From positions 1 to 64,000 of the IMG/VR virus record IMGVR_UViG_3300032291_003441: 64,000 nt of DNA; one strand, given 5' to 3'. The translations under genes and the position numbers were made by a program. Below are positions 6,556-15,270 of the stretch, piece after piece. Each line of letters begins with the position of its first letter. The stretch's first letter is position 1. This DNA is from a virus. The notes under the pieces are model-generated. The model worked only from the letters and a program-made list of their open reading frames with translations, was not told the origin of the DNA and did no database searches.

Positions 6556-7779
6556 TTAAAAAATTGTTATTGTATCGTCTTGTTTATGCTGGAATTGTTT
6601 TGCTAGTAAATCTTTTAATTTATTTACTTCTTCTAAGGCTTCCATTTTTTTACCATGTTCGGCACCTGTAAAACTATTAGTTACACTTTTTAATCGTTCT
6701 AATGATTCATTAAATTGATTTAATTTTAAAGCATTTTCATAGTCTAAATTTGCTGCTTTTGATTCTTCTTCATCTATTATACCATCATCATTAGTATCAG
6801 CATTATCAAACACTTGTTGTAATTCTTCTGCCTCTACAATACCATCACCATCTAAATCTAAATTATTTTTTTGATAATATTCTTTATCTTGTTCCTTATA
6901 GATCTCGTATTGTTTGTCTTCATCATCTTCCCATCTATCTAAATCAGCTTCTAACCATTCTCCATCTTCTTCAGTTAATTCGTCTATAGGCGTTTTACGT
7001 AATTGGGCAAAAGCAAAGTTAGCGGCTATGACAAGAGCAATAGCTAATGGATCAAATACAAATATAATAACTAATATATACCAGTTAATTATTCTGTCCA
7101 TAGCAACACCTGTAAGAGCACTTAAATATTTTAAGGGACCTAATTCACTTTCACCAATAGCGGTAGTTTTAACCTCTAATATTTTAGATTCAATTGAAAA
7201 AATAGAATCGTTTACTATATCTAATTTAGATGATAATTTTTCATCTGATTTAGAGGCATTTTCAATTTGTTTAATGGAGGCATTATTAGATCTCACTACT
7301 AGATTACCTTTACGATCTGTAAATTGGGTAGTAGAACCTTTAGATAAAGTACCTTTTAATTCTGATAAGGATTGTTTTTCTTGAAGAATGCCTGCCCTAG
7401 TATTTTCGTAAAGTTTCTTTTTAGTTTCTAAAGATGATACTTTAGAATCAATAATAGAGGTTTGGTCTGCTGTTTTTTGGTAAGCAGAAGATAAATAACC
7501 ATAAATACCTGCTGATGTTATTAAAATTAATATTAAAGCAGCTATAGTTAAATATACTCTTAAAATTTTATTTAATTTATCCCAATATTGATATAACAAA
7601 GAGGCAATTACTAATTTTGCTACTTCTAAAGAGGCGGCCATAATCATTACAGCGGTACTAGCCCCAGCAAATAACATGCTGAGACCAGTAACACTATAAA
7701 CGGCTGCAGATGCACTTACAGATAAAGCCGAAAGTGCAATAATTAAGGGAAATACCCTTGCTTTAATTTTTTCAAACAT
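6556..7779 (-). CDS. Membrane protein with coiled coil and EF-hand pair
   Basis: A 407-residue protein. Hydrophobic spans lie at about residues 10-30, 33-62, 73-97 and 230-258. A long predicted coiled coil (about 100-205) sits between spans three and four. After the last span, a cytosolic-type acidic region holds two canonical EF-hand loops, D308-E319 (DLDGDGIVEAEE) and D328-E339 (DTNDDGIIDEEE). Calcium-binding EF-hands are uncommon in phage proteins. It stands between the replication and deazaguanine operons. Its role is unknown; an envelope-located host-interaction or superinfection protein is one guess. Confidence 0.75.
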   Translation of the reverse strand: MFEKIKARVFPLIIALSALSVSASAAVYSVTGLSMLFAGASTAVMIMAASLEVAKLVIASLLYQYWDKLNKILRVYLTIAALILILITSAGIYGYLSSAYQKTADQTSIIDSKVSSLETKKKLYENTRAGILQEKQSLSELKGTLSKGSTTQFTDRKGNLVVRSNNASIKQIENASKSDEKLSSKLDIVNDSIFSIESKILEVKTTAIGESELGPLKYLSALTGVAMDRIINWYILVIIFVFDPLAIALVIAANFAFAQLRKTPIDELTEEDGEWLEADLDRWEDDEDKQYEIYKEQDKEYYQKNNLDLDGDGIVEAEELQQVFDNADTNDDGIIDEEESKAANLDYENALKLNQFNESLERLKSVTNSFTGAEHGKKMEALEEVNKLKDLLAKQFQHKQDDTITIF

Positions 7780-7797
7780 AGTTTTAAAAATTAAGCT

Positions 7798-7821
7798 GGT
7801 GAGAGCTTATTTGCTCTCACC
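7798..7821 (-). terminator. Hairpin at the 3' end of the 7992 gene
   Basis: Nine-bp perfect stem (GGTGAGAGC with GCTCTCACC) whose loop contains the TAA stop codon of the 7807-7992 gene. The following T-tract is weak, so termination may be partial. Confidence 0.5.
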
Positions 7822-7992
7822 TGTGCTTTTTTTCTTTTTGTAATACTTGCGTTTTGGTTTTGTTTTAGGAGCCGGAGCTTCTTGAGTAGCTACCATTTCC
7901 TGGATTGTAGGTTTTACTTCTACAGGAGAAGGAGCTTTAACTACTTTGCTTTTACCGAAAATCAAGTTTCTTAGTTTTTGTATAAGATTCAT
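7807..7992 (-). CDS. Small basic protein
   Basis: A 61-residue protein: an amphipathic N-terminus (MNLIQKLRNLIFGKSK), a Pro/Ala/Glu linker and a very basic tail (KPKRKYYKKKK). It may bind nucleic acid or membrane. It has its own AATATTTATAA motif immediately upstream (7995-8005), overlapping the stop codon of the reductase gene, so it seems separately transcribed. Function unknown. Confidence 0.65.
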   Translation of the reverse strand: MNLIQKLRNLIFGKSKVVKAPSPVEVKPTIQEMVATQEAPAPKTKPKRKYYKKKKSTGESK

Positions 7993-7994
7993 AA

Positions 7995-8005
7995 TTATAA
8001 ATATT
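7995..8005 (-). promoter_or_regulatory. Late-type promoter motif before the 7992 gene
   Basis: AATATTTATAA, followed by TT and ATG. The spacing to the start codon matches the sites at 2167, 58045 and 63407. Confidence 0.55.
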
Positions 8006-9861
8006 TACACTATTTCGCAAGCTCCACCTGCACAAGCTTGTTGGTCCATTAGAGCTGTATTATCACTCATTTCAATTACTTTTGATAAATCTACTTGGTT
8101 TAATGATTTTACTGCCTCGTTAAACTGTTCTTCAGTAATTGTCTCAAAAGGAGCTTGCTTATAAGTACCTAAGTCTTCCGGTAGGAATGATAATGCTGTA
8201 AAGTATTCTTTATTTTCATAAAGCCATTCTCCAACTGCAGGCCATTCATCTTGCTTAATAGTTACTGTAGCTGATACGTTATGCATATTAGCACCTTTTC
8301 TATGTCCTGGTTTAATCCAGTTTTTGTTAATTGTTTTAATACGCTCTAACATATCCATAGCTGATTCACTACGAGTAATAGAACCTTCTGGAGCACGTTG
8401 AGGAACAGAAACAATTGATTGTAATGTTGGTTTAAAGAAATCATCTTCCAACATTTCAGGATGATACATGCTTAAGTAAGAATATAAAGCTTCATTTTTA
8501 CCTAAACGAATTCTACGTAAATAGAAATCATCATGCCAAGCATGGATACCTGAACTAGTACCTAATACCAAAGATGTGGTGCCTGAAGGTTTAACTGTAG
8601 TAACACGAGCTGCTTTATTAATACCTAATACTTTAGCAACACGTTCGTTTTCTTCACAAGCTACTTTAGCTGCTTCTTTCATGTTCAACTTAAATACAGC
8701 ACCTGAGGCAATACCTGTCATTCCAATACCTAATAATGCTTCTTTTTCAGTTGTTTTTCTCCAAACATCTCTCAAGTAATGGAAGTCCGTATAAGAAGCT
8801 TGTAGTGTACCAATAAATGCTGCTGCTTTAGCTCTATTATTATATTCCTCTTGAGTTTCAATATCGCTAGCGTTAATTTCACACAAATTACAGAATTGAT
8901 TAGCTTTTAAATTAATTTCAGCGCAAGGGTTAGTACCAGCATCTTTATCGTTTGTAAACAAAAATCCAGGTTCACCACTGTTAGATGCCTCAATTTTAGC
9001 CCACAATCCCATAAATGTTTCTTTATCAATCAAATTACGAAGCAATACTGCTGAGTTGTTAGCACGGCCACGTTGTGGGTTATTTTCCCACCAATTACCA
9101 AACTTACAAGTTAACATGTCCTCATCATGAAGATTAAACAAAGCAATAAGAGCGGCTCTACGAATACCACCTGATAATACAGCATCAGCTAAGTGACAGA
9201 TAATATCGTGACATTCAACTGTTGTTAATTTTTCACCATCTTGTTTACGGTCCAAAATCGCTTGCATATGAATTAAAGCAATTTTCAATGGTTCAGGACC
9301 TGGTGCTTTACCACCAACTGTAATCAATGAAGCACCTTTAGCTCTAATGTCTCTAAAATCAAATAGAGGAGCAGTTGATGTTTGTCCAAAATATGCTTTA
9401 GTCAACATACGAACGGCATCAGCCCATCCTTCAATAGAATCACCTACTAAATAACGCTTTGATTTCAAAGGTTTTCTAATTTCGGGTAGTTGTTCAACGT
9501 GGTGTGATTGAACAGAATATCCTACTCCACAACCTGATAACAACAAGAACATAATTTCAGAAAATGCTCTAAAGTCATCAATTGGTAAGTAAGAACAGTT
9601 AAAAATACGAGCATTGTTTATCTCAATAGGCTTACCTGCAAACTGCATTGAACGCATTGATGGTAATACCTTTTTGTCATAAACATACTGGTAAGCGGCT
9701 TCAATTTCTTCAGCCAATTGAGGAAACTTCTTTAAGTGCATTTCCTTGTTTCGAGTTACTAGCTCGTCCCATGTTTCTCTCCTGTTTTTTTCAGGTACGA
9801 ACTTCGCGTATTTGAGGTGGGTAGTAATTTCAGACAAAATTTGTGATTCTGTGGTTAACAT
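8005..9861 (-). CDS. nrdJ: Class II (adenosylcobalamin-dependent) ribonucleotide reductase
   Basis: A 618-residue monomeric B12-type reductase that makes deoxynucleotides. The catalytic set of the Lactobacillus RTPR type is visible with identical spacing: NPCAEI at 311-316 (Asn311, thiyl Cys313, Glu315), active-site disulfide Cys89 (FNCSYLP) and Cys324, and the C-terminal shuttle pair Cys610/Cys615 (ACAGGACEIV). PSGTTSLVLGTSSGIH lies near residue 440. At 618 residues it is shorter than the 739-residue type enzyme. The phage thioredoxin at 2678-2923 is a plausible reductant. It lies at the end of the replication operon. Confidence 0.9.
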   Translation of the reverse strand: MLTTESQILSEITTHLKYAKFVPEKNRRETWDELVTRNKEMHLKKFPQLAEEIEAAYQYVYDKKVLPSMRSMQFAGKPIEINNARIFNCSYLPIDDFRAFSEIMFLLLSGCGVGYSVQSHHVEQLPEIRKPLKSKRYLVGDSIEGWADAVRMLTKAYFGQTSTAPLFDFRDIRAKGASLITVGGKAPGPEPLKIALIHMQAILDRKQDGEKLTTVECHDIICHLADAVLSGGIRRAALIALFNLHDEDMLTCKFGNWWENNPQRGRANNSAVLLRNLIDKETFMGLWAKIEASNSGEPGFLFTNDKDAGTNPCAEINLKANQFCNLCEINASDIETQEEYNNRAKAAAFIGTLQASYTDFHYLRDVWRKTTEKEALLGIGMTGIASGAVFKLNMKEAAKVACEENERVAKVLGINKAARVTTVKPSGTTSLVLGTSSGIHAWHDDFYLRRIRLGKNEALYSYLSMYHPEMLEDDFFKPTLQSIVSVPQRAPEGSITRSESAMDMLERIKTINKNWIKPGHRKGANMHNVSATVTIKQDEWPAVGEWLYENKEYFTALSFLPEDLGTYKQAPFETITEEQFNEAVKSLNQVDLSKVIEMSDNTALMDQQACAGGACEIV

Positions 9862-9876
9862 TTGTTTTTTAATAAT

Positions 9877-11241
9877 TTAGTTGGTTAGTTCGAAAAATTT
9901 TTGTTTAATAAGGGCTTTGTCTACAGAATCGATATTTCCAAATCTGGTGCTTTGTTGTTGTGATACTACGTTATCATCGTCTTCTTCAATATGGGTTGAT
10001 ACATCAAAATGTCCTGTTGACGTATCTACTTTGACAGAATAGGTCATGCCGTCCATTCCGTATCGATTTTTCATAATGTGAAATCTTCCTGTCCCATTTA
10101 CTTTGTCTTGACGTTTCCTTGATAAGGATATAGCAACATCGGTAACCATCATTTTATCATAGGAACCGGCAGCTTTATCACCTTCAATAATATCATCTTT
10201 TGCACCAGCTCGGTTTACTTGAGATACTGACCAAATAGGTAGTTTTAATTCTCTAGCAAGACCCTTAGTACTAATATAAATATCATCTATTTCGTCCTTA
10301 CGCTCACCATTCTTTCTCTTTGAACGAAGAAGATCCACATAGTCAATAATAACTAGGTCTGGTTTAAAATCTAAGTCAATACATTTTTTAACATGCGATT
10401 CAATTGTAGAAATCGTTGCTTTTCCTGTAGGAAATTCTTTAATGATAAGTTGACCTTCTAACTGAGTAACAACTTCTTCAACCTGATTTTTATGTTTAGT
10501 AATATCTCCTACTGGAATATTAGTAAAATAAGCATCATAACGTCTGCCTACATAATCAGCTCCTAACTCAAGTGTATAGTGTAAAACATTATAACCTAAT
10601 TTAACAGCATAACCACCTAAGGCAACTAATGACCAAGATTTACCACCACCAGGACTACCAAAAATCAATCCAAAGTCACCATCACCTAATCCACCTTGTA
10701 ATAATTCATTGAATGGCTCAAAAGGTGTAGGAACTACTACTCTGTGATTTTCTCTGTAACGTGATTCAGTATCTTTGTTGTACTCGTGGCCAATATTTTT
10801 GTCTTGACCCGCTTTTAACGCGTTATCAACAATTGTCCTGATTGAATCATAGTCCCCCGCGTTTAGAAAATCTACGCTCGTTAACAACGCTTTTTTAAGC
10901 TGTTGATTCTTACAGAAATTAGAAAATTCTTCCTCTACGTACTTAAGATCCTCGTCTGATGATTTGTAGGCCTCACGTAATTGTTCTTTAATTGATACTT
11001 GTAATACCTCATTGTCAATCTTTTTAAGTTCTACTTTAAGAACATCCATTGTAGGACAAGTGTGGTATTTTTGATAATACTTTAGAATTTCTTTGATAAT
11101 CCATTTTTGGGATTGAGAGTCAAAATATTCCTCACTTAACACATCCTGAATGTTAAGAAGAAATTCTTTATGGGTAAGTAATGATGATATTACTTTAATT
11201 TGGAATCCCACACCATATTGGGAAAGTGAATTTAATGTCAT
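9877..11241 (-). CDS. Replicative DNA helicase (DnaB/gp41-like)
   Basis: A 454-residue hexameric-helicase-type protein. The N-terminal 140 residues are a helical DnaB-N-like region. The RecA-like motor has Walker A GSPGGGKS (195-202), LVIIDYVDLL as Walker B, the PIWSVSQVNRAG sensor and a late MKNRYGMDG arginine-finger-type segment. It should unwind DNA ahead of the phage polymerase with a primase not seen in this window. It sits four bases after the nuclease gene, matching the function of T4 gp41. Confidence 0.9.
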   Translation of the reverse strand: MTLNSLSQYGVGFQIKVISSLLTHKEFLLNIQDVLSEEYFDSQSQKWIIKEILKYYQKYHTCPTMDVLKVELKKIDNEVLQVSIKEQLREAYKSSDEDLKYVEEEFSNFCKNQQLKKALLTSVDFLNAGDYDSIRTIVDNALKAGQDKNIGHEYNKDTESRYRENHRVVVPTPFEPFNELLQGGLGDGDFGLIFGSPGGGKSWSLVALGGYAVKLGYNVLHYTLELGADYVGRRYDAYFTNIPVGDITKHKNQVEEVVTQLEGQLIIKEFPTGKATISTIESHVKKCIDLDFKPDLVIIDYVDLLRSKRKNGERKDEIDDIYISTKGLARELKLPIWSVSQVNRAGAKDDIIEGDKAAGSYDKMMVTDVAISLSRKRQDKVNGTGRFHIMKNRYGMDGMTYSVKVDTSTGHFDVSTHIEEDDDNVVSQQQSTRFGNIDSVDKALIKQKFFELTN

Positions 11242-11245
11242 AACT

Positions 11246-12283
11246 TTATTTTGTAAAACTGTTTAGTACTTTGTATGTGTCGTTAATTGTAAACTCTGGA
11301 TTTTTAATCATGTGACCTATTCCATCCTCATTGTAAAGTAATAAAAAAGCTTGTGTATTCAAAGCTGGAGTAGGTTCTTCTACAACATCCTCTAACCATT
11401 CTTTTTCAGCATCATCCATTAACGGATTACCCAAATCCATAATACGGAAATTATTTTCTAATCGTTCCATCTCAAATACTACTCTTGAGTATACAACGTG
11501 GTCTTTATGTTTTTGAGCACTTATTTCAATAATGTCTTGAAATGTTAATACACGTTCTGCTAGCTCAGGAAACTTTTTAAGTAACCCTTTTTCACCTAAT
11601 CCCTTTACACCAGCTACTTTATCTGATTGGTCACCTAATAGTGTTTTATACAGAATAAAATTTTCGGCCAATACACCAAATTTTTCTTTTACTAAATTTT
11701 TAGTGTAATATTCTTTATCTCCAGGACGGAAAAGTATAACTTTCTCGTCTACTAATTGAACAAAATCCTTATCATTAGATACTATGAAAACCTGAGAATT
11801 GTGTTTATTAGGCAATATATTACTTAAATATGCGATTATATCATCGGCCTCCACCTTATCTAAACTTAAGGTTTTAACTGGTAGACACTTTAGGTAATGG
11901 ATTAATCTTACAATTTGATCGATTTTGGAATCATGTTCATCCTCTAAGGAATCAAAGGAATCCCAGTTTGTAATACGAACCAAGTTACGGCCTGATTTGT
12001 ATTCGGGTAGTAAGTTTTTTCTGTTTACTGATGAACCTGTTCCATCAAATACTACATAAATAGAGGTTGGTTTAATTTGATTAATTAATGAATTTAAAGA
12101 ACGAATAAAACCCCCTAAACCACCAATGTGAACACCTTGTTCATTTACAAAGTTCATCATTGCGAAGTTCCTGAAAAACAAATTTAACCCATCAATCAAC
12201 AGTACTCGATCATGGGGATTAGCAAAACCTTCTTCTTGCTTATCCATTTGGTTTAGGAGGTTTAATAGTTCGTTCTTGTTCAT
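11246..12283 (-). CDS. 5'-3' exonuclease / RNase H-like (FEN family)
   Basis: A 345-residue FEN-type nuclease resembling T4 RNase H, which removes RNA primers from Okazaki fragments. Metal-binding acidic motifs are visible: LLIDGLNLFFR near residue 30, YVVFDGTGSSVNRK, VEADDIIAYL and VSNDKDFVQL, then the helix-hairpin segment LGDQSDKVAGVKGLGEKG. It lies between the UvsX and helicase genes. The leader has a TTATTATATTCC motif ten bases upstream and no Shine-Dalgarno. Confidence 0.88.
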   Translation of the reverse strand: MNKNELLNLLNQMDKQEEGFANPHDRVLLIDGLNLFFRNFAMMNFVNEQGVHIGGLGGFIRSLNSLINQIKPTSIYVVFDGTGSSVNRKNLLPEYKSGRNLVRITNWDSFDSLEDEHDSKIDQIVRLIHYLKCLPVKTLSLDKVEADDIIAYLSNILPNKHNSQVFIVSNDKDFVQLVDEKVILFRPGDKEYYTKNLVKEKFGVLAENFILYKTLLGDQSDKVAGVKGLGEKGLLKKFPELAERVLTFQDIIEISAQKHKDHVVYSRVVFEMERLENNFRIMDLGNPLMDDAEKEWLEDVVEEPTPALNTQAFLLLYNEDGIGHMIKNPEFTINDTYKVLNSFTK

Positions 12284-12288
12284 ACGAT

Positions 12289-12303
12289 TGGAATATAATA
12301 AAT
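12289..12303 (-). promoter_or_regulatory. Probable middle promoter motif
   Basis: Minus strand AAATTTATTATATTCCA, directly upstream of the ATG at 12283; TTATTATATTCC also precedes dpdA. Confidence 0.35.
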
Positions 12304-12321
12304 TTCTTTGACTAAACCTAA

Positions 12322-13407
12322 TTAATCAGGCTCTTGTTCAAAAATATTCATTGAGCTTTCCAATACATCTTCTTCCTCGTAGATATCGAAATCCATACCA
12401 CCTAAAATCTTACTCCATTCGGCAGCATGATCATCTTTATATGATTTGATTTCTTTATCGGTATCATTAATAAATCCGTGTGGGGTCATAATAATTTTAC
12501 CTCGAGTTGTAATACCATTAATGTGGTTTTTATCAATTTGAATGTTAGTACGCTTAGCGAATTCAACTTGTTTACCATCTTTAATAGCTTTGATTTTACT
12601 GGTACCAGCATTTGAAACATTACCAAAAGTAATTACAAACGTAGCATCGAACCACATAGCAAAACCTCCCTTATTCATAAGTTTTGGTTGTCCCATAGGT
12701 ACTTCAGCTTTTGCTGTCCAAACCTTATTTACACATACTAACGTATTAGTGTAACGTGAGGATTCTTTACGTGACAATGTAATTTTTTGGTTTACGTTAT
12801 TACCAAATTGTGTACTCATAGCACCAGCATTCCATTCGTTGTTGTTTTTGTTTGAACGAACTGATAAATCACAAGGTACTGAACCGATTGAGTCCCAAAG
12901 GAATAATAAATCGTATGGTAAGTTGCCTTTTTTCTGTTCATCCAATAAATCCAAAATAAATGCGGCTACGTCTTCGATTGTGTTTAAAGTTTCCCTATCT
13001 ACATAAAGGAAAAATCCACTGTAATTTCCAACCTCACCTGTTTCTTCATCCACTTCTGTGTTTACTTGTAAACCCATTTGTGTTGCGTGTTCCCAATTCC
13101 ATTTCATCTCAGTAATAATAAATACTGGTAGTACACCTGCTTTTTGGGCAGAAACTGCTGCCTCAATTAAAGCTGTTGTTTTACCTGTATCACTATGTCC
13201 ACGAAGTAGAACAATGTGCCCAGTTGGAATACCAGGCACACTTGTTACTTCTTGAAATGCTGGACTAAGAGGGATCCACTTCTGTTCTTTAAACTTAACG
13301 TTACCATTAAGTAATTTTTTCTCCTTAAATTTGTCTAAATTGAAATTAGACTTGATTTCTGCGGAGACGGCAGCCGTTAGCGATTCGCTTTTCTTAGTTT
13401 TAGCCAT
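12322..13407 (-). CDS. uvsX: UvsX/RecA-like recombinase
   Basis: A 361-residue RecA-fold strand-exchange protein. Walker A is GHSDTGKT near residue 70-77, and LLFLWDSIGSVP is the Walker B region, followed by a loop with NEWNAGAMSTQFGNNVNQ. A CVNKVWTAKAEVPMGQPKLMNKGG segment resembles the UvsX L2 region. The acidic C-terminal tail (EEEDVLE) is usual for the family. It promotes recombination-dependent replication and lies next to the single-strand binding protein, as expected for a T4-type replisome. Confidence 0.9.
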   Translation of the reverse strand: MAKTKKSESLTAAVSAEIKSNFNLDKFKEKKLLNGNVKFKEQKWIPLSPAFQEVTSVPGIPTGHIVLLRGHSDTGKTTALIEAAVSAQKAGVLPVFIITEMKWNWEHATQMGLQVNTEVDEETGEVGNYSGFFLYVDRETLNTIEDVAAFILDLLDEQKKGNLPYDLLFLWDSIGSVPCDLSVRSNKNNNEWNAGAMSTQFGNNVNQKITLSRKESSRYTNTLVCVNKVWTAKAEVPMGQPKLMNKGGFAMWFDATFVITFGNVSNAGTSKIKAIKDGKQVEFAKRTNIQIDKNHINGITTRGKIIMTPHGFINDTDKEIKSYKDDHAAEWSKILGGMDFDIYEEEDVLESSMNIFEQEPD

Positions 13408-13420
13408 AAATTTAATTTAA

Positions 13421-14266
13421 TTAGAAAGGTAGATCGTTGTCGTCCTCGTCATCAAACAAGGCATCAAATTTTTCTGCTTTACTTTCTTTAGTTGTTGCTG
13501 GAGTTTTCAAAGCATAATTTTTAACAGGAGCTGCCTCCAATACTGCCTCTACTTCATCCTCATCATCAATGATAGCACCTTCTTCTGGTTCTTCAGGTGA
13601 CAACCAAGTTTGCAATGTTTCTTTAACTGATTCGTAAGTGTTCTTACGTTGAATTTCTAACAATACAGGTTGTTCTGAAAGGAAAGTTTCAACTTGGGAA
13701 GCATCAGCAGTCAAAGGAGTAGTTTTAGGTTTAATCCTGATAGATGTTTTTAGACCAATACGACCACCAATATCACCTTTGATAGCCTCAACTGTAAAGT
13801 CTCTACCCTCATTAATGTCTGTGTAATCGCCATAATCTTCATCCTCAGCAATACCTAATAACTGCATGTAAATTTCTTTACCAAATTCCCAAAGGCGTAC
13901 ACCTTTTTCTTCCTCACCACGTACAATAACAGGAGCAAAAACTCTCATTTTTGGGTCCAATTTCTTAGCCAATACCCAGTTTTCACGGTCATTGGTAGTA
14001 CGTAATTGTTTAGCAAATTCTACGATTGGGTCTTTTTCACCCCAGTTAGTTAAGGCGTAGATAGGAAATTTCGAAAATCCATAGTGTACAAAAACCTCTT
14101 GGAATGGGTTTTTAGGATCAAGTTTGGAAGGTACAATACGAATTTGGTACTTACCTTCTTGTTTTGGTTTCCAGTAAACTTTTGTGTAATCGATTTTTTC
14201 TTTCTTGCCTGGTGTGTTCGTCGACTGTAGTGTGTTTAGTCGCTGTTTAATAGCTGATATGTCCAT
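13421..14266 (-). CDS. gp32-like single-stranded DNA-binding protein
   Basis: A 281-residue protein with the T4 gp32 layout. A basic N-terminal arm (about 1-25) is followed by an OB-type core (VYWKPKQEGKYQIRIVPS, NPFQEVFVHYGF, RENWVLAKKLDPK) and a long acidic linker. The core contains no cysteine at all, so the zinc site of T4 gp32 is absent. The C-terminus ends DDEDDNDLPF, like the acidic tip of bacterial SSB that recruits partner proteins. It heads the recombination/replication gene run. Confidence 0.88.
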   Translation of the reverse strand: MDISAIKQRLNTLQSTNTPGKKEKIDYTKVYWKPKQEGKYQIRIVPSKLDPKNPFQEVFVHYGFSKFPIYALTNWGEKDPIVEFAKQLRTTNDRENWVLAKKLDPKMRVFAPVIVRGEEEKGVRLWEFGKEIYMQLLGIAEDEDYGDYTDINEGRDFTVEAIKGDIGGRIGLKTSIRIKPKTTPLTADASQVETFLSEQPVLLEIQRKNTYESVKETLQTWLSPEEPEEGAIIDDEDEVEAVLEAAPVKNYALKTPATTKESKAEKFDALFDDEDDNDLPF

Positions 14267-14284
14267 GATTTTTATTAGTTTATG

Positions 14285-14302
14285 AGATTAATATAATAAG
14301 AG
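14285..14302 (-). promoter_or_regulatory. Probable middle promoter motif before the SSB gene
   Basis: Minus strand CCTCTTATTATATTAATC, about 20 bases before the ATG at 14266. It resembles the TTATTATATTAACGC block at 60850-60866. Confidence 0.4.
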
Positions 14303-14319
14303 GAGATTAATAAACCAAG

Positions 14320-14865
14320 TTAAAGTTTATATTTCCAAAAAAATCCTCCTGAAGTTTTAGTTCTATTTTTTAGTACATTATTTATTGCTTTTTCATTTAT
14401 TCCCAATATTATAGCTGCTTCTCGACAGCATGAAAATTCTTGAATTAAATTGTTTTGTTTATCTAATTGAAGGATTGGAATTCTTTTACCTGGTCTAGGG
14501 TTTGAAAAACCTTGTTTATTTACTCTAGGTTTTCTCATTTTTTGTTTAGATTCTTCAGATTTAGGAACTCTCATCTTTTGTCTAGTTTCTTCAGTATGGA
14601 ACTGAGGTCCACCTCCACCATTGTTTTTATTTATTACTTCAAATCCCCAATGTTTAAATTGTTCTATCCAATAGCTTTCAAAAAATTTCCATTCATGTTT
14701 ATAGTTATAAGATATAATATCTATAACATCATATGTAATGTTTTTTCCAAATTTGCTATTATGATAATGTTTGCGGTATTTAGGAATATTTGCTTTTCCT
14801 ATATAAACTTTATTAGGATTGTTATCTATATTAGTGATAAGATAAATATATGTAATATGTATCAC
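14320..14865 (-). CDS. GIY-YIG homing endonuclease
   Basis: A 181-residue endonuclease. The N-terminal GIY-YIG module is visible as YIYLITN...VYIGKA with the downstream ESYWIEQF glutamate. Then come NUMOD3-like repeats (SEESKQKMRKPRV) and a helix-turn-helix (FSCCREAAIILGINEKAINNVL) near the C-terminus ending SGGFFWKY. It starts with GTG at 14865. It interrupts the spacing between the SSB gene and the small gene at 14935, a free-standing mobile gene. A late-type motif lies at 14888-14898. Confidence 0.88.
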   Translation of the reverse strand: MIHITYIYLITNIDNNPNKVYIGKANIPKYRKHYHNSKFGKNITYDVIDIISYNYKHEWKFFESYWIEQFKHWGFEVINKNNGGGGPQFHTEETRQKMRVPKSEESKQKMRKPRVNKQGFSNPRPGKRIPILQLDKQNNLIQEFSCCREAAIILGINEKAINNVLKNRTKTSGGFFWKYKL

Positions 14866-14887
14866 TGTAATTTATAATTTTGGTCGA

Positions 14888-14898
14888 TTATAAATATT
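14888..14898 (-). promoter_or_regulatory. Late-type promoter motif before the GIY-YIG gene
   Basis: AATATTTATAA, 22 bases upstream of the GTG start at 14865. Confidence 0.5.
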
Positions 14899-14907
14899 AC
14901 AGAATTT

Positions 14908-14927
14908 GAGCCCTTTTACAAGGGCTC
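14908..14927. terminator. Hairpin between the 14935 and 14865 genes
   Basis: Eight-bp stem (GAGCCCTT with AAGGGCTC) and 4-base loop. The T-rich run is on the plus-strand side, so as a minus-strand terminator it would have only a weak tract. Confidence 0.4.
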
Positions 14928-14934
14928 TTTATTT

Positions 14935-15213
14935 TTATACTAAATTATTTATTAAGTTCTGCATCTCTTCATCTGCAGGTCCACTATAACTAAAAGTATA
15001 TGTTCCTTTTAAGCTTTTATCATCATAATAATCATTATTAGGTACTAACTTAAAGTCTAAATTCGGGTAATTGTTTTCAATATACTTTATTTTATCTTCT
15101 ATTTCAGGAGTAAGTTTTTGAATTAAAATATTGCCTGAGGTTCTAGTTTCTTCTTTTAATAAATGACCTTCAGTAATAAATTTTCTTAAATCAAAATTGT
15201 CTGCTTTTTTCAT
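14935..15213 (-). CDS. Hypothetical small protein
   Basis: A 92-residue protein starting MKKADNFDLRKFITEGHLLKE. This kind of short amphipathic N-terminus recurs in several small proteins of the window (for example MDLKKLIREVLENK at 63404). The rest is mixed alpha/beta with no catalytic signature. It has its own upstream motif and a hairpin after its stop, so it looks like a single-gene unit. Function unknown. Confidence 0.65.
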   Translation of the reverse strand: MKKADNFDLRKFITEGHLLKEETRTSGNILIQKLTPEIEDKIKYIENNYPNLDFKLVPNNDYYDDKSLKGTYTFSYSGPADEEMQNLINNLV

Positions 15214-15226
15214 GTTATTCTATATG

Positions 15227-15237
15227 TTATAAATATA
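15227..15237 (-). promoter_or_regulatory. Hybrid promoter motif before the 15213 gene
   Basis: Minus strand TTCGTATATTTATAACATA merges the TTCGTATATT element with the ATTTATAA element in one site. Confidence 0.45.
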
Positions 15238-15270
15238 CGAAGGAAATTCTAGATTTCCAAATGACGTTTT

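Noticed and set aside
6914-7384. A 156-codon plus-strand ORF opposite the EF-hand membrane protein.
   Set aside because: The minus-strand protein has clear membrane and EF-hand features; the opposite frame is Ser-rich shadow sequence with no upstream signal.
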